Below are positions 56,803 to 60,000 of a DNA stretch of 60,000 bases, piece after piece (within the stretch, counting starts at the first letter, position 1; every line of letters begins with the position of its first letter). The notes beneath the pieces were generated by a model that was given only the letters and a program-made list of their open reading frames with translations, was not told where the DNA came from and did not search any database. Made by a program: the position numbers and the translations under genes. This stretch comes from Membranipora membranacea (lineage: Eukaryota > Bryozoa > Gymnolaemata > Cheilostomatida > Membraniporidae). The stretch lies in assembly GCA_914767715.1 (NCBI GenBank), contig OU612067.1:28186162-28246161 (forward strand), in the 5' to 3' direction.

Positions 56803-58519
56803 ATGAATCAAACAATTTTGACATGTATATGTAAGTAAACACAAATACACCATTATATCCTGCAGAAGAACTTTCCATAAATATTAACTTTAACCGATAC
56901 ATTGTACTGAAATAAACTGGTGTAAATTAAATTAAAATCCTTTTTCAAATCAGAGTTCTCTGTGCGTTTGATATGTGATAATATTATTATTTACTTACAG
57001 TGCTAACCTCGGCAATAACTTTGAGCCAAGCGGACGACACGGTTTGGGATTATTTTTCCTCATTTGATTTCTCCTATGATGCAGTTAGCATGTTCTGGAC
57101 AACAGATGACTGGTTTGTAAGTTTTTTCCTCCAATTAACCTTGAAATTTATATGGGCACTTACTTGATATCGAAATCAAATACATTCTAAAATCTCATAC
57201 TCATATATTTATATATTAGTTGATAAGTTTATGCGTAATACATTCAAACATTTCATTTTGAAAGCGATCGAATCTGTCCTATTTAATTATGAAGTATTTT
57301 TCACTTCTAGTTGAGGTTCTCGATTCTCAACGGAAACTTATTTGTAACCACCAGGAGACAGCTTCAGATTTTTCTATGTAATTTTTTGCATTATGCATAA
57401 CTGTTTTGCTATTATAACACTTTTTCTTCTTTTATGTCAAAAGAATGAGTCAACAAATAGTGGATTGTATCTATATCTAACACAGGAGAGAATTCGGCCC
57501 TCTTGTGACTCATTTCTAGACTCTCCTGTTAGAAGGGTAAGAGAGTTAGCATCTTCTTCAATCATTCTGGATACAAGTTACATTTAAAGCAGCATTTTAA
57601 AGATGAAGCTGACATTACAGGCTTCCAGACCCACATTTCACCCATACAAATCCTGCATTTTGATTCACATTCCTGACTTGAAAAACCAACAAAGAACTTT
57701 GAACCTGATTCCCTTTTGAGTAGCCCACTAAAGAACGCTGTCACTTACTTTCTGGCCATTATAATATTGCATCAAGAACCAAAAAAGCGACAGGTATTTA
57801 AACATAGAACTTTCCACTAAATAAATCGTTTCCTGTTTCGATGAATGGGGCCTTTATCTGCCACTTGGTTTACATCTAATGATTTAGATTGAGTACCACA
57901 TAATTTTTTTATTTACAGGGTGGGAACTTGCTGGCTCACCAATTCAGTCACCTAGCTGATTGCCTTGACTCCAGTGTTTTTATGAGGAACGACCCTCACG
58001 AGAGAGACTATTTCATAGAACTGCTGGGAAAGACAGCTTGTAGAATGAAAAGCTTCCACAACTGTACAAGGCAACCAGCTAAAAGAGTTTTCTTCCCTAA
58101 CCACCGAGCAGCGTGTAAGTAGAATTTAGGCCTCGTTTTCAATTGAATTGAACTTTGATGTTTTTTTTATTAAAATTATGTTCTTTTGAATATGCTAAAA
58201 CAAGAAAAAAACTCCAAATCAACGGAAGTGAGACAGATGTAAATGAAAATTGTTATGTCTTAGACATGAAATAGGTAAATGCGTGTTGTCTGAATGCCTT
58301 CAAGTTGTTCAAACATCTGTTGAGTTGTGGAAATTTTTTAATTTAGTTTAAATTCGGAAGTATACAATCATGTCTCAAAGTTCAATTGATTTAATCATGT
58401 TAATATATATTTCTTTATTTTAATTTGATTTGGCAGGCACTTTAACGAACACAATTAAAGCATTGGCAAAAACTCGAAATCTGATGGAATGCGTTTTAAA
58501 CCGGAATGCCGCCAGATAA
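56803..58519 (+). CDS. small secreted six-cysteine protein, new family?
   Basis: Five exons with GT-AG ends join in phase to 171 codons: 56803-56830, 57001-57116, 57444-57536, 57919-58114, 58437-58519 (TAA 58517-58519). Exon 1 and the start of exon 2 encode a signal peptide: MNQTILTCILLTSAITLSQA, with likely cleavage before DDTVWDYF. The mature part is acidic-aromatic at first (SYDAVSMFWTTDDWF). It then has LYLYLTQERIRPSCDSFLDS, LLAHQFSHLADCLDSSVFMR, ERDYFIELLGKTACRMKSFH and a short basic end (ALAKTRNLMECVLNRNAAR). It holds six cysteines, so three disulfides are possible, and its stretches look helical. I do not recognise the family; a cytokine-like or venom-like fold is only a guess. No stops or frame breaks were seen. 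Confidence 0.7.
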
Positions 58520-58773
58520 ATGATGTGACAATAGAAAGCCAACGACGTAGCCTAACAGCAATGTGTGCATAGCCTATACTCTCATGGATTCTCTAGTTGG
58601 TCTACAGGCGTTTGAGGACATGACTGATTTAGAAAAAATGTCGAGAAATCTGATGCTTGAATTGATCAAGACTTGAATGAAGAGAACAAAAATTTAAAGC
58701 GAAAGAAAGCAGCAACAGCATTCTGGGGACTCCAGTATCTATCCTGTCTCAATGATGTAACTTTTCGAATTCG

Positions 58774-58779
58774 AATAAA
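58774..58779 (+). terminator. polyadenylation signal of the secreted gene
   Basis: AATAAA 255 bases past the stop codon, followed by a T-rich stretch. It fits a short 3' UTR for the gene ending at 58519. Confidence 0.5.
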
Positions 58780-60000
58780 TTTGCTTTATTCCTTATTCAC
58801 TTACATTATTATATGCTATACTAATTTTCTTTAAAACATTTTTAACTGTTACCAAATGATGTATAATTTCCTTTTATTTCGAATGCCTTGACGAGCTCTC
58901 AAATGGAGTGAATGCTTCAGGTCAAAGCGATCTCAGCCATAGTGCAAAAAAACTCATTTTAGTGTGTTAACACTTTTTTATCTGTCTGAATAGTAATCAG
59001 CTATAAATAACCTCCAACAACTGCACCATTATATGATTATGTCATGAGGAAAAAGATTATGTGATCATAAGGAAACAAGTCAGTACAAACATGAAATGCA
59101 AATAACCAATTTTTTTTTCATTTCCTCATTCATCCTTTCCCACATCACCTATTAATACCAAATATCAAATTTTGTTGCATCTAGAAATATCTTGCACAAA
59201 TATATGTCAGAGCCACTATTGTCAAACCCAAAGGTGTAATATTAGCTTATTTTTATGGTCGATCATCGTTGTCATTCAAATCACTCTTTGTATAGGCCTA
59301 CCACAAATTTCTCACTCCATACTAAAATATAGAAACCAAAAGCGCAGAAAATCATGATTATACGCCATCTTATATTTTGATCTCTGCTAATCATGTAATT
59401 TCATCACTTGATTGCCAAAGCTTCTAGCAGCCATTTAGACCAACACAGATTTCAGCATACTTTGCCGTACCCAGTTTTCCCAGGATGTTCCTTATCACAA
59501 ACAGGTACTTTGTGATCAGTCACTGTTTCAATAATTCATTCTGTGAAGCGATCCAGCAAGACACATATTAACGTGATAATTGGTTTTTTGAAACATTTTA
59601 ATATTGTATTGGTTATCATGTCTAATAGTTATTTTCACAGTTGAAACCTCCAAAGTATTTGACGTTGCCCTTTTTAAATTGAGCCCTCTGTGCCTTGTTT
59701 TTGAAGTATTCGATTAGTTGATGCTTTCACCATATAGAGGAGGTGTGGCACTAACTGGAGGAGTGACATTTTAGCGAAACTTTATGTTTTAGGCCTCCTG
59801 TCTTCCAGACTTGAAATTGATTTTTGCAAAAGTAATAGGGCCATTTCTGACCACTCATTATATGCAACCCGATTAATGCAGAAACTAAAATTTCCAATAC
59901 ATTATACCATTTTGGTCTTGTACTGTCACTTCCATCAATAATCTTACCAGCTTACAGATCCTGGTTGTCACACTGTATCAGGTAATAACCCAAATTTCAT
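58780..60000. other. no gene recognised
   Basis: AT-rich sequence to the end of the window. There are no motifs or supported open frames. Confidence 0.45.

Overview
The window looks like nuclear DNA of an early-branching animal, possibly a sponge or cnidarian; I cannot fix the taxon. It is AT-rich, its genes are split by GT-AG introns, and it carries an ANKRD16-like ankyrin gene and an ABCG-type transporter gene. Much of it is remains of DNA transposons (hAT, THAP/DDE_4, Mutator-like, PIF/Harbinger, P/THAP9-like) and CR1/jockey-type LINEs. There are no prokaryotic operons or CRISPR arrays.

Layout. 1-11.3 kb: the 3' end of an unrecognised gene, a 25-bp minisatellite, a hAT fragment cut off by a LINE fragment, a decayed zinc-finger/recombinase-like gene, a THAP-domain transposase that keeps its D-D-E residues, a second LINE fragment and a Myb-like terminal exon. 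12-15 kb: a nearly full-length LINE ending in ten copies of a 9-bp repeat. 16.6-20.3 kb: a tandemly duplicated kinase-like exon and a composite Mutator plus Harbinger unit, whose first 1.9 kb recurs at 32.9-34.8 kb. 24-29 kb: C48 (Ulp1) protease exons and a third Mutator-like copy. 29.5-32.9 kb: a phase-compatible exon chain joining an RS-rich region, a FLYWCH zinc finger and a P/THAP9-like transposase.

35.7-42.7 kb (minus strand): an ANKRD16-like gene whose introns hold a 448-bp foldback, a tRNA-like sequence, an 11-bp minisatellite and one arm of an inverted duplication. 44.6-53.4 kb (plus strand): an ABCG half-transporter pseudogene. It lacks the Walker A exon, has stops, carries a TIR-bounded element with a tRNA-like core in one intron, and has a LINE in a membrane exon. 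That LINE has a 5' inversion: an endonuclease fragment lies head to head with the reverse transcriptase.

56.4-58.8 kb: a compact gene, apparently intact, for a small secreted six-cysteine protein. It has a TATA box, a signal peptide, five exons whose phases all close, and a polyA signal. I do not recognise its family. It and the RS-FLYWCH-transposase chain are the best candidates here for something undescribed.
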